From contig NZ_JAHLQK010000003.1 in the NCBI RefSeq assembly GCF_018919215.1, positions 372,001 through 436,000 on the forward strand: a DNA stretch of 64,000 nt. Reading direction: 5' to 3'. The DNA comes from Alkaliphilus flagellatus (lineage in GTDB: Bacteria; Bacillota; Clostridia; Peptostreptococcales; Natronincolaceae). The position numbers were made by a program, and so were the translations under genes. Positions 52,195-62,999 of the stretch are shown here, piece after piece. The notes beneath the pieces were generated by a model, which did not search any database, was not told the origin of the DNA, and was given only the letters and a program-made list of their open reading frames with translations. Positions within the stretch are counted from its first letter, which is position 1. Each line of letters starts with the position of its first letter.

Positions 52195-53496
52195 ATGAAA
52201 ATATTAGTTACGGGTTTATGTACATTACACTGGGGACGACTTGAATATGGGAATATTGGAAATTATTATATTGTTGAGCCTTTTTTTCGTGAACTTCATA
52301 GGGTTTTTCCAGAAGCTGAAATTGTAACTACTTTCCAAATGACAGATGAATTTTGTGAAAGAGAAAATGTAAAATTACTTCCGATGGATATTTATTATTC
52401 TTGGTCTGATGATGATGTTGATATTGCATTAAAAGAGTATGGAATTTCTGAAATTTATAGTAAAACAGGACAACTTGTAGAAACTACACCCTACTTAGAT
52501 GAAGTTATTTCTAGTGATATGGTTATAGATATTAGTGGTGAAATGTGGGGAGATAAGGCGAATCCTGTTGGGAATAATAGGATGTTAGTTAATTTACTTA
52601 AGATGCGAGTTGCACAACTATTAAAGAAACCTACAGTTTTATATGCAGTTTCTGCAGGTCCATTTAATGATGTAAAAACAAGTGAATTAGCAAAAATAAC
52701 TTTTGAAAGTTTTAGTTTAGTTACTATTCGTGAACCAGAAACAACTAAAAGGTTAAGAAGTATTGGATTTAATATAGATAATACTAAACAATTTCCATGC
52801 ACTTCATATTTATTTCAACCAGCTGATGTAAATAAAGCAGAATCTATTTTAAAAAGTGAACAAATTATGAATTCTCAAAAACCAATAATAGGTATGATTG
52901 TATGTGGATTTAATCTTACACTACCATATGATAAATGGCCTCGTGATGATAAAGAATATAATGAATTTGCTCTTGTTATAGAATATATTGTAAATAACTT
53001 AGGAGCTAGAGTTGTTCTTATGTCACATAGTAATGGGTTTGATTTACCACCAAATTTTAAACTTAAACCAGGAAGAGATTATAATGTTATAAAACAATTA
53101 CAAGAAGTAGTTGCTAAGCGACAAATAGTAAAAGATATGAAAGATGTATTGTGTATAAATAATGCCTATATACCAAAAGAAACAAAAGCAATTATTGGAC
53201 AATTCGATATGCTAGTAACTGGAAGAGTGCACGCATCAGTTGCTTCTGTTTCACAATGTATACCAACTGTATTTGTAACATATGAGAAAGAAGAAGATAC
53301 TGGTAAAACTTTGGGCTTTGCTTCATTATCCGGTCTACAAGATTATGTAGCAAAACCTAATGCAAATGATATGATAAAAAAGATAGAAGATTGTTTTAAT
53401 AATAAGGAAAAAATTGCAGAAAGCTTAAAAGAACGTATACCTGTAGTTCAAGATATAACTAAAAAAGGAATCGATGCTTTAAAAGAGCTTTTATAA
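52195..53496 (+). CDS. Polysaccharide pyruvyltransferase family protein
   Basis: 433 residues, WcaK/AmsJ/CsaB family. N-terminal GNIGNYY (glycine-rich) motif and the C-terminal signature TGRVHASVASVSQCIPTVFV. Family members transfer pyruvate ketals from PEP to sugars of surface polysaccharides; some members have other roles, so activity is inferred. AAGGAGG before ATG. It sits with a radical SAM gene and a WbqC-like gene. Confidence 0.8.
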   Translation: MKILVTGLCTLHWGRLEYGNIGNYYIVEPFFRELHRVFPEAEIVTTFQMTDEFCERENVKLLPMDIYYSWSDDDVDIALKEYGISEIYSKTGQLVETTPYLDEVISSDMVIDISGEMWGDKANPVGNNRMLVNLLKMRVAQLLKKPTVLYAVSAGPFNDVKTSELAKITFESFSLVTIREPETTKRLRSIGFNIDNTKQFPCTSYLFQPADVNKAESILKSEQIMNSQKPIIGMIVCGFNLTLPYDKWPRDDKEYNEFALVIEYIVNNLGARVVLMSHSNGFDLPPNFKLKPGRDYNVIKQLQEVVAKRQIVKDMKDVLCINNAYIPKETKAIIGQFDMLVTGRVHASVASVSQCIPTVFVTYEKEEDTGKTLGFASLSGLQDYVAKPNANDMIKKIEDCFNNKEKIAESLKERIPVVQDITKKGIDALKELL

Positions 53497-53533
53497 TATA
53501 AAAATTTAGTCTAGAGAAAAAGAGTGATATAAA

Positions 53534-54244
53534 TTGAAAATTGCAATAATGCAACCATATTTCTTTCCTTATCTAGGATATTTTAGTTTAATAAGGCATA
53601 CTAATAAATTTATTTTATTCGATACAGTTCAATTTATTAAGCATGGATGGATTGAAAGAAATAGAATATTGAAACCTAATTTTGGATGGCAATATATAGG
53701 AGTACCATTAGTTAAACATAGTAGAGATACTAAAATTAATGATATAGCAATTAATGATAATTTTGATTGGCGTGATAAAATATTAAGACAATTGGAGCAT
53801 TATAAAAAGAGAGCTCCTTTTTATAGACAAACAATAGAGCTAGTTAGAGAAGCACTTAATATAGAAACACAAAGTATAGTAAAATTAAATGAAAATATAT
53901 TAAAAGTTGTTTGTAACAGTATGAATATAGATCTAGATGTTGAGATTTTTTCAGAAATGGATTTAAGTATTAATAACCCAAATGAGCCAGATGAATGGGC
54001 ACTTAATATTTGTAAGTCAATTGGAAATATTGAAGAGTATTGGAATCCAGAAGGTGGTTTAAAATTTTTCAATTGTAAAAAGTATGAAGAAGAAGGAATA
54101 AAAATAAATTTTTTAAAAATGAATCTTTGGAAATATTCACAGAGAAGAAAAGAATTTGAAACAGGTTTATCAATTATTGATGTTATGATGTTTAACGAAA
54201 TAAATGAAATAAATAAAATGCTAGACGATTATGAACTTTTATAA
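53534..54244 (+). CDS. WbqC family protein
   Basis: 236 residues, WbqC-like family (starts MKIAIMQPYFFPYLGYFSLI, then HGWIERNRI). The family is found in O-antigen and glycan loci with aminotransferases of dTDP-amino-hexose type; it is suspected to be an acyl- or amino-acid transferase but the reaction is not settled. TTG start after AAAGAGTGAT. No membrane segment. Confidence 0.8.
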   Translation: MKIAIMQPYFFPYLGYFSLIRHTNKFILFDTVQFIKHGWIERNRILKPNFGWQYIGVPLVKHSRDTKINDIAINDNFDWRDKILRQLEHYKKRAPFYRQTIELVREALNIETQSIVKLNENILKVVCNSMNIDLDVEIFSEMDLSINNPNEPDEWALNICKSIGNIEEYWNPEGGLKFFNCKKYEEEGIKINFLKMNLWKYSQRRKEFETGLSIIDVMMFNEINEINKMLDDYELL

Positions 54245-54255
54245 AGGAGATATAA

Positions 54256-54732
54256 ATGAACCGGAATATTAAAAACTATCAATTTAAAGGTTATAAAATT
54301 GTGAGAGCTGTAAAAATTGATGAGATATATAATATTCTTTATGACTTTGATAATATATTTAAACCATCCTTATCAAATAGAATTATAGACTTATATGGTT
54401 ATGCAGAAAAATTGTTAAGAAATGCCATAACTTTTTATATAATTGAAGAACAAGTTATAGTCGGGTTTGTTGCTTTTTATACCAATAATAAAAACAATAA
54501 AGAAGCATATATAACTCAAATAGGAGTAAAGGATAAATCACAAAATAGAAATATAGGTAAAACTTTATTAGAATTGTGTATTAAAATATCTAAGAGCAAT
54601 GGTATGAAAAGCATTAAACTAGAAGTATTTAATAATAATGAGAAAGCTATTAATTTCTATAAAAAAAATGGATTTAATTTTTTTGGACAAGCATCTAACG
54701 ATTCAATATATATGATAAAACATTTACATTAG
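54256..54732 (+). CDS. GNAT family N-acetyltransferase
   Basis: 158 residues, GNAT fold. Acetyl-CoA motif A (QNRNIGKTLLELC) and motif B (NEKAINFYKKNGF). Eleven nt after the WbqC-type gene and 11 nt before the aminotransferase gene. Likely acetylates the amino sugar made by the neighbouring aminotransferase. It could also be the missing legH (see findings). Confidence 0.8.
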   Translation: MNRNIKNYQFKGYKIVRAVKIDEIYNILYDFDNIFKPSLSNRIIDLYGYAEKLLRNAITFYIIEEQVIVGFVAFYTNNKNNKEAYITQIGVKDKSQNRNIGKTLLELCIKISKSNGMKSIKLEVFNNNEKAINFYKKNGFNFFGQASNDSIYMIKHLH

Positions 54733-54743
54733 AGGTGTAATAA

Positions 54744-55841
54744 ATGAGTAATTTTATTCAAGTAACTCGCTCCTCAATGCCAAACTTTGATGAGTACATA
54801 GAAGAAATTAAAGATTTATGGGATAGTCAGTGGTTAACTAATATGGGCAATAAACATAATAAGTTAGAAGCAGAATTAGTTAAGTATTTAGGAACTTCAA
54901 ATATTTCACTTTTTACAAATGGACATCTTGCATTAGAGTGTGCAATAGCAGCACTTAATCTTACAGGAGAAGTTATAACAACTCCATTTACATTTGTATC
55001 AACAACTCATGCTATTCTTAGAAATGGATTAGAACCGGTATTTTGCGATATAAATCCATATGATTATACTATTGATATTGATAAGCTTGAGAGTCTTATT
55101 ACATATAAAACTTCAGCAATTATACCTGTTCATGTATATGGGAATGTTTGTAATGTCGCTGAGATTGAAAGGATAGCAAAAAAATATAACTTGAAAGTCA
55201 TTTATGATGCTGCTCATGCATTCGGAGTATCAATTAACGATGTAGGTATTGGTAATTTTGGAGATGCTTCTATGTTTAGTTTTCATGCTACAAAGGTATT
55301 TAATACTATTGAAGGTGGTGCAGTAACTTTTAAAGATGAGAACTTTAAAAATAAGCTTAATAGTATAAAAAATTTTGGTATTACGGGACCAGAATCAATT
55401 GAAGATATTGGTATAAATGCAAAAATGAATGAATTTCAAGCTGCAATGGGGATTTGTAATCTTAAAAGTATAGATAAAAATATAAGTAAGAGAAAAGATA
55501 TAGTAGAAAGATATATTGAAAATCTTACTAATATTAAAGGAGTTAAATTAATAAAAGAACAAAAAAATGTTAAAAGCAATTATTCCTATTTTCCGGTTGT
55601 ATTTGATGGATATAAGATAAGTAGAGATAAGGTATACCAGCTATTAAAACAAAATAATATAATTGCAAGAAAATATTTCTATCCATTGACAAATACTCTT
55701 GATTGTTATAAAGGAAGATTTAATATTGAAGATACTCCTATTGCTAAATATATAGCTGATAGAGTTTTATGTCTTCCTCTTTATTCAGATTTATCAATAG
55801 AGCATGTTGATAGAATTTGCAATGTTATTAAAGCTAGATAA
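54744..55841 (+). CDS. dTDP-4-keto-6-deoxyhexose aminotransferase (VioA-like)
   Basis: 365 residues, DegT/DnrJ family, with PLP-lysine K184 in FHATKVFNT and D155 in YDAAHAFG. The N-terminus (SMPNFDEYIEEIKDLWDSQWLTNMG) resembles VioA and related dTDP-4-amino-4,6-dideoxy-glucose enzymes. RmlA and RmlB next door supply the keto sugar. No rmlC or rmlD occurs, which excludes rhamnose. Confidence 0.78.
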   Translation: MSNFIQVTRSSMPNFDEYIEEIKDLWDSQWLTNMGNKHNKLEAELVKYLGTSNISLFTNGHLALECAIAALNLTGEVITTPFTFVSTTHAILRNGLEPVFCDINPYDYTIDIDKLESLITYKTSAIIPVHVYGNVCNVAEIERIAKKYNLKVIYDAAHAFGVSINDVGIGNFGDASMFSFHATKVFNTIEGGAVTFKDENFKNKLNSIKNFGITGPESIEDIGINAKMNEFQAAMGICNLKSIDKNISKRKDIVERYIENLTNIKGVKLIKEQKNVKSNYSYFPVVFDGYKISRDKVYQLLKQNNIIARKYFYPLTNTLDCYKGRFNIEDTPIAKYIADRVLCLPLYSDLSIEHVDRICNVIKAR

Positions 55842-55865
55842 TAGAGCTATAGGAGATGAATATAT

Positions 55866-56741
55866 ATGAAAGGCATAATTTTAGCAGGTGGTAGTGGTTC
55901 TAGACTCTACCCCATAACAAAAGGAATAAGTAAACAGTTATTACCTATATATGATAAACCAATGATTTATTATCCATTATCTGTACTTATGTTGTCCAAA
56001 ATACAAGAAGTTCTTATTATTTCTAATCCAGAATATATAGATTTTTATAAGAGTCTTCTAGGTGATGGTTCTCATTTAGGTATGAGGTTTGAATATAAAA
56101 TTCAAGAAAAACCTCGTGGACTTGCAGATGCTTTTATAGTAGGAGAAGAATTCATTGGTAAGGATAGCGTTTGCCTTATATTAGGTGACAATATTTTTTA
56201 TGGACAAGGCTTTGTTCCAAAGCTTGTTAATGCATCAAATATTAAAGACGGAGCTACTATTTTTGGATATTATGTTCCAGATTCTAGAGAATTTGGAGTT
56301 GTCGAGTTTGACAAAAATTACAATGTACTTTCTATAGAAGAAAAGCCAGAAGAACCTAAGTCACATTATGCTGTGCCGGGACTTTATTATTATGATAATA
56401 GTGTAATAGAGAGAGCTAAAAGTCTTAAACCTTCAGCTCGTGGTGAAATCGAAATAACCGATTTAAATAGAGAATATCTTAATGAAGGAAAACTCAAAGT
56501 TGAATTGTTAGGCAGAGGGTTTGCTTGGTTAGATACTGGTACTTACGACGGACTTGCTAATGCATCTAATTTTGTTAGAACAATGCAAGAGAGAACGGGG
56601 CTTTATATTAGCTGCCTTGAAGAGATTGCCTATAGAAATAGTTGGATTAGTAAAGAAGATTTAATGTCATTAGGAAATGAATATGAGAAAACTGAATATG
56701 GCAAATACTTGTTAAGTATCGCAGGAGATACGGAATATTAG
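55866..56741 (+). CDS. rmlA: Glucose-1-phosphate thymidylyltransferase
   Basis: 291 residues with the canonical start [37 protein letters not shown], and GDNIFYG. It makes dTDP-glucose from glucose 1-phosphate, product of the Pgm-like enzyme two genes on. ATG after AGGAGATG. Confidence 0.95.
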   Translation: MKGIILAGGSGSRLYPITKGISKQLLPIYDKPMIYYPLSVLMLSKIQEVLIISNPEYIDFYKSLLGDGSHLGMRFEYKIQEKPRGLADAFIVGEEFIGKDSVCLILGDNIFYGQGFVPKLVNASNIKDGATIFGYYVPDSREFGVVEFDKNYNVLSIEEKPEEPKSHYAVPGLYYYDNSVIERAKSLKPSARGEIEITDLNREYLNEGKLKVELLGRGFAWLDTGTYDGLANASNFVRTMQERTGLYISCLEEIAYRNSWISKEDLMSLGNEYEKTEYGKYLLSIAGDTEY

Positions 56742-56762
56742 TATAATTTTGGAGGAATATCT

Positions 56763-57812
56763 ATGAATATTTTAGTTACAGGTGGAGCTGGATTTATCGG
56801 TTCTAACTTTATAAAATATATGCTTTCTAGTTATGATTATAAAATAATTAATTTAGATTTATTGACTTATGCAGGAAATCTTAAAAATCTTGAAGATGTT
56901 TCAGCAAATCATAATTATCATTTTATAAAAGGTGATATCTGTGATAGAGATTTACTTTATGATATTTTTAGAAAATTTGAGATAGATGTAGTTATAAATT
57001 TTGCAGCAGAATCCCACGTAGATAGAAGTATTGTGGAGCCTGAGATTTTTTTAAGGACTAATGTTCTAGGTACTCAAGCTTTATTAGATAGTGCTAAAAA
57101 TTATTGGAAATTAGATCCTTCTGATAAGTACAGCAGAGAATTTAAAGAAGGAGTTAAATATATACAAATATCAACTGATGAGGTATATGGTTCATTAGGC
57201 CCTGAAGGATACTTTACAGAAGATACAAATATAGCTCCTAATAGTCCATATTCAGCATCTAAAGCATCAGCGGATATGCTAGTAAGAGCTTATTATGAAA
57301 CTTATGGACTACCTATAAATATAACTCGTTGTTCTAATAACTATGGACCTTATCAATTCCCGGAAAAATTAATTCCTCTGATGATTAATAATGTATTAAA
57401 GAGTAAAGCTCTGCCTATATACGGAGATGGAAAGCAAATAAGAGATTGGCTGCATGTAAAAGATCACTGTATAGCTATAGATACAGTTCTGCATAAGGGC
57501 AGAATAGGGGAGGTATACAATGTTGGTGGGAATAATGAAAAGAAAAATATTGAAATTGTAAGGCTAATTTTAAATAAACTTGGAAAAAATGAGAATTTAA
57601 TAACCTATGTAGAAGATAGATTGGGACACGATAGAAGATATGCTATAGATAATGCTAAAATAACCAGTGAATTAGGCTGGAAGCCTGTATATACATTTGA
57701 AGAAGGTATGGATATGACTATTAAATGGTATTTAGATAACAAAGAGTGGTTGGAAGAAATTGTTTCGAAAGAATATGAGAAGTATTATGAAAAAATGTAT
57801 TCTAATAAATAG
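56763..57812 (+). CDS. rmlB: dTDP-glucose 4,6-dehydratase
   Basis: 349 residues, SDR family. GGAGFIGSNF at 7-16, STDEVYGSLG, and YSASKAS with Y-x3-K. Forms dTDP-4-keto-6-deoxyglucose. The complete RmlB length. GGAGG before ATG. Confidence 0.95.
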   Translation: MNILVTGGAGFIGSNFIKYMLSSYDYKIINLDLLTYAGNLKNLEDVSANHNYHFIKGDICDRDLLYDIFRKFEIDVVINFAAESHVDRSIVEPEIFLRTNVLGTQALLDSAKNYWKLDPSDKYSREFKEGVKYIQISTDEVYGSLGPEGYFTEDTNIAPNSPYSASKASADMLVRAYYETYGLPINITRCSNNYGPYQFPEKLIPLMINNVLKSKALPIYGDGKQIRDWLHVKDHCIAIDTVLHKGRIGEVYNVGGNNEKKNIEIVRLILNKLGKNENLITYVEDRLGHDRRYAIDNAKITSELGWKPVYTFEEGMDMTIKWYLDNKEWLEEIVSKEYEKYYEKMYSNK

Positions 57813-57947
57813 ATGATACATAGTTTAGGATTATGCAACTATTCTTAATAGGTACAAATATTAGTGCCTTATAAGTATATAGGATTGAGATGTTCAATAA
57901 CGCATGTATGTGTATATATTAAGGTGTAAATTTATATGGGGGACAAC

Positions 57948-59690
57948 ATGAACAGAAATATATTTAATAATTATAAGTTATGGCTCGAAAGTCCTTTTAT
58001 AGATGAAGTAACAAAAATAGAACTTGAGAGTATAAAGGAAGATAAAAAAGAAATAGAAGACAGATTCTTTAAAGAATTAGAATTCGGAACTGCAGGACTT
58101 AGAGGAGTTATAGGTGCAGGAACTAATAGAATTAATAAGTATACTGTAAGGAAAGTAACTCAAGGACTTGCTGATTACATAAAAACTACAGGAGAATCTG
58201 GGAAATCTAGAGGTGTAGTTATTGCTTATGACTCTAGAAGAATGTCTATGGAATTTGCTGAGGAAACGGCATTAGTTTTAGCTGGTAATGGAATTAAATC
58301 ATATCTTTTTAAAGATTTAAGACCAACACCACAGCTTTCATTTGCCATTAGATATTTAAACTGTATTTCCGGAATAGTAATTACTGCAAGTCATAATCCT
58401 AAAGAATACAACGGATATAAAGTATATTGGGAAGATGGTGCACAAATAGCTGCTAAAGAGGCAGAAGGGATTATTGACTCAATAGCTTGTGTAAAAGATT
58501 TTGGAAGTATTAAGATGCTAGAAAAAGGTGAAGCAAAAGGTAAAGGATTATTGGTATATTTAGATGAAATAATAGATACTGCATATATAGAAGAAGTTAA
58601 GAAGCAATCACTAAGAAGAGATATAGTAAAAAATATATCTGATGATTTTAAAGTAGTATTTACTCCTTTACATGGAACAGGAAATATACCTGTGAGGCGA
58701 GTGTTAAATGAGATTGGATTTAAAAATGTATTAGTAGTTCCAGAGCAGGAGTTACCAGATTCAGAATTTTCAACTGTGGATTATCCTAATCCAGAAGATA
58801 GTAAAGCATTCAGATTAGCTATAGATTTAGCTAAAAAGGAAGATGCTAGTTTAATTATAGGTACGGATCCAGACTGTGATAGGATAGGGGCTGTTGTAAA
58901 GGATAAGAATGGTGAGTATGCAATTCTTACAGGTAATCAGATAGGAGTACTTTTAGTTAATTATATACTTGAAGCACTTAAGGAAGATGATAAATTGCCG
59001 TCGAAAGGTGTTATAGTAAAAACTATAGTAACAAGTGAGATGGGAGCCAATATTGCTAAAGAATATGGTATCGAAACTATAAACACATTAACTGGATTTA
59101 AATATATAGGAGAAAAAATAAATCAATTTGAAAGGGCCGGAGAAAAGGTCTTTTTATTTGGATATGAAGAAAGTTATGGATACTTAGCTGGAACACATGC
59201 CAGAGATAAGGATGCAGTTGTAGCGTCTATGCTTATATGTGAAATGGCTGCATACTATTATTCAAATGGAAAGAATCTATATGATGTCTTAGTAGATTTA
59301 TATAATAAATATGGATATTATTTAGAAGATTTAAAATCTATAACTTTAGAAGGAAAAGATGGTTTAGAAAAAATAAATAATATAATGAGGTTTTTTAGAT
59401 ATAACTCTTTAAATAATATAGGAGATAAAAGAATTCTATATATAGATGACTATGAATTACAGCGAAGAACTTATTTAGATGATTATAATAATTCTGAACA
59501 AATAACATTACCTAAAGCTAATGTTATAAAGTTTATATTGGATAATGAAAGTTGGATATGTGTAAGACCTTCTGGGACAGAGCCAAAGCTTAAAATATAT
59601 TGTGGAGTTAAAGAAAATTCATTGGAGAAAGGTAAAGAGCTTTTAGCTAAATCTATTGCTTGGGTGGAAGAAATGATACAAAGGATGTAG
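57948..59690 (+). CDS. pgcA: Phosphoglucomutase/phosphomannomutase
   Basis: 580 residues of the alpha-D-phosphohexomutase family. Phospho-serine loop TASHNP with S148, the metal loop GTDPDCDR, sugar loop GYEESYGYL, and phosphate loop RPSGTEPK. It interconverts hexose 1- and 6-phosphates. Start at 57948 has GGGGGA 6 nt ahead; an alternative ATG at 57936 has AAGGTG at a longer distance. Supplies Glc-1-P to RmlA. Confidence 0.92.
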   Translation: MNRNIFNNYKLWLESPFIDEVTKIELESIKEDKKEIEDRFFKELEFGTAGLRGVIGAGTNRINKYTVRKVTQGLADYIKTTGESGKSRGVVIAYDSRRMSMEFAEETALVLAGNGIKSYLFKDLRPTPQLSFAIRYLNCISGIVITASHNPKEYNGYKVYWEDGAQIAAKEAEGIIDSIACVKDFGSIKMLEKGEAKGKGLLVYLDEIIDTAYIEEVKKQSLRRDIVKNISDDFKVVFTPLHGTGNIPVRRVLNEIGFKNVLVVPEQELPDSEFSTVDYPNPEDSKAFRLAIDLAKKEDASLIIGTDPDCDRIGAVVKDKNGEYAILTGNQIGVLLVNYILEALKEDDKLPSKGVIVKTIVTSEMGANIAKEYGIETINTLTGFKYIGEKINQFERAGEKVFLFGYEESYGYLAGTHARDKDAVVASMLICEMAAYYYSNGKNLYDVLVDLYNKYGYYLEDLKSITLEGKDGLEKINNIMRFFRYNSLNNIGDKRILYIDDYELQRRTYLDDYNNSEQITLPKANVIKFILDNESWICVRPSGTEPKLKIYCGVKENSLEKGKELLAKSIAWVEEMIQRM

Positions 59691-59707
59691 TTAAAGGGGC
59701 TGTAAAT

Positions 59708-61072
59708 ATGGATAAAATAACTTTAGATTATTCGCATGTGCTTAAGTTTATAGAGAAATATGAAATAGCTAGTTTAAGAAAAAAAGTAAATTTATGCCAT
59801 GATATGTTGCATAAAAGAGCTGGAAAGCACAAGCAGTGTTTAGGCTGGGTTGACTTTACTAATAACTTTGATATAAATGAGTTTGAAATGATTAGAGTTG
59901 CTGCTGAAAGAATTAAAAATCAATCCGATGTATTTATTGTAGTAGGTATAGGCGGATCGTACTTAGGAGCAAGAGCAGCTATAGAAATGTTAAATCATAG
60001 TTTTTATAATGATCTACCTAAGAACAAAAGAAAAGGACCTAAAATATATTTTGCAGGTCATAATATGAGTTCAACTTATTTTAATAATCTATTAGATATA
60101 ATAGAAGACCAAGATGTATGTATTAATGTTATATCAAAATCTGGAACAACTACAGAGCCAGCAATTGCTTTTAGGATATTAAAAGAATATATGGAGAATA
60201 AATACGGTAAAAATGAAGCTAGTAAACGAATATATGTCACCACAGATAAAAATAAGGGTGCTCTTAAGAAGCTTGCAGATCAAGAAGGATATGAAACCTT
60301 TGTAGTTCCTGATGATATAGGAGGCAGATACTCTGTATTGACTCCTGTAGGCTTACTTCCAATGGCTGTAGCAGGAATAGATATACATGAAGTTATAAAA
60401 GGTGCTAAAATGGCATATAGTGATTTAAGTAGCAAGAGTATTGAGCAAAATCCTTCTTATCAATATGCTGTTATAAGAAACATATTATATTCTAAAGGAA
60501 AGACAACTGAGATTTTGGTTAACTATGAACCTAATTTATTTTACTTTGGTGAATGGTTTAAGCAGTTGCTTGGAGAGAGTGAAGGTAAACAGGGTAAAGG
60601 GATATTTCCTACATCAATGAATTTTGTAACAGATTTACATTCAATGGGACAGTATGTACAACAAGGTAGGCGAAACATATTTGAAACTGTGCTTAATGTG
60701 GAAAAATCCAAAGAAGAAGTTTTAATTAAAGAAGTTAATGATAATATAGATGAATTAAATTATCTAAGTGGAAAAAAATTAGATTTCATCAATAAAAAGG
60801 CTATGGAGGGAGCTCTATCTGCTCATGTAGATGGAGGTGTGCCGAATCTTATTATTAATATTCCAGAAATATCACCATATTATTTTGGATACTTATCATA
60901 TTTTTTTATGAAAGCTTGTGGAATGAGTGGGTATTTGCTAGGTGTGAATCCGTTTAATCAGCCAGGGGTTGAAGTTTATAAAAGAAATTTATTTAAGCTT
61001 TTAGGTAAGTCTGGATACGAAGAAGAATATAAAGTAGAGATAATACCAATGTATGATGAAAACCTAAGTTAA
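59708..61072 (+). CDS. pgi: Glucose-6-phosphate isomerase
   Basis: 454 residues from the ATG at 59708 (AAGGGG upstream), the shorter clostridial/bacillar Pgi. Motifs are [27 protein letters not shown] with the SGTT phosphate loop, [14 protein letters not shown] (catalytic region), and the Glu in [10 protein letters not shown]. Links glucose and fructose 6-phosphate, feeding glucosamine (legionaminic) and glucose (dTDP) sugar routes. Confidence 0.95.
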   Translation: MDKITLDYSHVLKFIEKYEIASLRKKVNLCHDMLHKRAGKHKQCLGWVDFTNNFDINEFEMIRVAAERIKNQSDVFIVVGIGGSYLGARAAIEMLNHSFYNDLPKNKRKGPKIYFAGHNMSSTYFNNLLDIIEDQDVCINVISKSGTTTEPAIAFRILKEYMENKYGKNEASKRIYVTTDKNKGALKKLADQEGYETFVVPDDIGGRYSVLTPVGLLPMAVAGIDIHEVIKGAKMAYSDLSSKSIEQNPSYQYAVIRNILYSKGKTTEILVNYEPNLFYFGEWFKQLLGESEGKQGKGIFPTSMNFVTDLHSMGQYVQQGRRNIFETVLNVEKSKEEVLIKEVNDNIDELNYLSGKKLDFINKKAMEGALSAHVDGGVPNLIINIPEISPYYFGYLSYFFMKACGMSGYLLGVNPFNQPGVEVYKRNLFKLLGKSGYEEEYKVEIIPMYDENLS

Positions 61073-61129
61073 GATATAATAAATGCTATGATAAAAGATT
61101 TGTATTAATTAATGAAAGGAGTTTATGTT

Positions 61130-61327
61130 ATGGACATAGCAGCTTTATCAATGGGTTTAAGTCAAATGAATCTATACCAACAAGCTAGCATTTCAGTTAT
61201 AAAAATGGCTATGGATACTACTAAAGTACAGGCAGTAGATTTGACACAAATGTTAGAGATTAATACTAAAATAATGGAGCAATCGATCAATCCGCATATA
61301 GGAGGAAATATTGATATTAGATTATAA
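61130..61327 (+). CDS. yjfB: YjfB family motility protein
   Basis: 65 residues from the ATG at 61130 (AAAGGAG upstream). Small helical peptide, MDIAALSMGLSQMNLYQQASISVIKMAMD-like start typical of the YjfB_motility family, expressed with motility genes in Firmicutes. Function unknown. A terminator overlaps the stop codon. Confidence 0.82.
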   Translation: MDIAALSMGLSQMNLYQQASISVIKMAMDTTKVQAVDLTQMLEINTKIMEQSINPHIGGNIDIRL

Positions 61328-61351
61328 AGATCCTTTTTAGGGTCTTTTTTT
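61326..61351 (+). terminator. Rho-independent terminator of yjfB
   Basis: Stem 61326-61334 with 61339-61347 (9 bp, one G-U), four T loop, T-run to 61351. Confidence 0.8.
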
Positions 61352-61476
61352 GTTAAGATACTGCAACAAAAAGCTTTGGCGTTTACTTATAGCAATACTT
61401 GTAGCGCTATGTTATTATAAATATGTGGATTAACAAGTAGATAGTTTTTATAGTATAAAAATAAGGGGGAGAGATT

Positions 61477-62859
61477 ATGAAAAAAATATGTAATAAGGCA
61501 TCAAAAAAGGGTATAGTTGCTGTATTATTGACATTTATGATGATGTTAACTACAATTATTCCAGTTTGGGCTCAGCAACCGCAGCAAACTACTGATATTA
61601 GTCAATGGGCTATAGGAGCTTTGAATGAGGGAGAAAGGTATGGCATTTATCCTGTTGAATGGTACTATGACGGCTTTAGATCTGAAATTTCTCAAGAACG
61701 ATTAGAGATTTTACTGACACACACTGATAATAAAATAGCATCATTAGGATTAAACAAGAAACAGGATTTTGTTCCAGTTTCATATAAGGCTGATAGTACA
61801 CGAGGCGATGTACTAATAAGGATGTATAATATTTTAGCTCAATATGATCTGCCTATAGGAGAATTACCTGTGGATTATATGAAAGAGCGAGGTATATTAC
61901 AGGGAACATCTAAAGGTTTAGAGCTAGATCAAATCTGCACTACAGAACAGGCAGTAATACTTGCTACTAGATTAGTGGAAGATACATATAATTTACTAGA
62001 TGCAGGTTCAAAGGGATTTGCTTGGGAAGTAGAGCATAATGGTAATATTATTTATTTTTTAGGGTCGATTCACATAGGTAATAATGAACTTTATCCTATA
62101 AACCAAAGATTAAAGCAAGCATTTAATGAATCTGATGCTTTGATTGTAGAAGCTAATTTGTTTGATCAAGAAGGTGGAATGGAATATTTTTTAGAAAAAT
62201 CTACATATCAGGATGACACTACTTTAAAGGATAATATTAGCCAAGAGACATATGAGAAGGCATTAAAAGTATTTGAAAAATTGGATCTACCAGAAGAGGT
62301 TTATAATCAAATTAAGCCATGGAGAGTAGCAAATGACTTAAGTGTAATTTCCATGACTAGCTCAGAAGAGCCTCAAATGGCATCTCAATCAGCTGGTTTA
62401 GGAATGGATATATATTTCCTTACTAAGGCTTTAGTTACTCAAAAGCCAATTCAGGAGCTAGAGGGTATAAAATATCAAGCGGATTTATTTGATGGATTAT
62501 CACATGAATTTCAAGAAGAATATTTGAATGCTATATTAGATAGTATTTTAGATCCGCAAACTAATGAAGCTCCTGATTCTGCTCAAATGTTAGACGAATG
62601 GCTAAAGCAATGGAGAAATGGAGATGTTGAAGGATTTACTAGTGACTATAATGGAATTACTGAAGAATCCGAAAATGAGCTTACTAATATGTTATTTGGC
62701 AAGAGAGACAAGAATATGGCAGAGAGAATAAGCACTATTTTAGAATCAGAAGAAAAAGGCACATACTTTGTTGTAGTAGGGGCAGGTCATTTTGTACGAG
62801 ATAATACAGTAATTCATCAATTAAGAGAAAAGGGCTACAATGTTGAAGTATTTCAGTAA
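61477..62859 (+). CDS. TraB/GumN protein with SLH-like N-terminal region
   Basis: 460 residues. Signal peptide (1-31, ending near VWAQQ), two SLH-like segments (about 40-85 and 125-170), and a TraB/GumN domain (about 185-460) with GSIHIGN, the ALIVEAN strand and the C-terminal VVGAGHFVRD with GxxH. The TraB fold is a possible metalloprotease with Glu and His ligands. Outside the cell, bound to the wall through SLH. GGGGGAG before ATG. Confidence 0.8.
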   Translation: MKKICNKASKKGIVAVLLTFMMMLTTIIPVWAQQPQQTTDISQWAIGALNEGERYGIYPVEWYYDGFRSEISQERLEILLTHTDNKIASLGLNKKQDFVPVSYKADSTRGDVLIRMYNILAQYDLPIGELPVDYMKERGILQGTSKGLELDQICTTEQAVILATRLVEDTYNLLDAGSKGFAWEVEHNGNIIYFLGSIHIGNNELYPINQRLKQAFNESDALIVEANLFDQEGGMEYFLEKSTYQDDTTLKDNISQETYEKALKVFEKLDLPEEVYNQIKPWRVANDLSVISMTSSEEPQMASQSAGLGMDIYFLTKALVTQKPIQELEGIKYQADLFDGLSHEFQEEYLNAILDSILDPQTNEAPDSAQMLDEWLKQWRNGDVEGFTSDYNGITEESENELTNMLFGKRDKNMAERISTILESEEKGTYFVVVGAGHFVRDNTVIHQLREKGYNVEVFQ

Positions 62860-62925
62860 ATAATGTTTATTACAGTTTTTATACTTATAAACAGGTTCTG
62901 ATATTTGTTATAATTAATATTAAAT

Positions 62926-62949
62926 GGACAAAGACTTATATCTTTGTCC
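62926..62949 (+). other. 9-bp hairpin between traB-like and gloA genes
   Basis: Perfect stem 62926-62934 with 62941-62949, loop CTTATA, without a T-run. A possible transcript end of the TraB-like gene. Confidence 0.5.
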
Positions 62950-62999
62950 CTTCAGCTTAAAGCAATTAAATAAAAATAAATATGAAGGGGGATTACCTT

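Noticed and set aside
54256-54732. The GNAT gene as a displaced legH
   Set aside because: It is between wbqC and the VioA-like gene, more than 5 kb beyond the Leg set, so the dTDP sugar is the simpler substrate; kept as an alternative.
55866-57812. RmlA and RmlB as a rhamnose pathway
   Set aside because: rmlC and rmlD are absent and an aminotransferase with a GNAT sits beside them, so an amino sugar is more likely.
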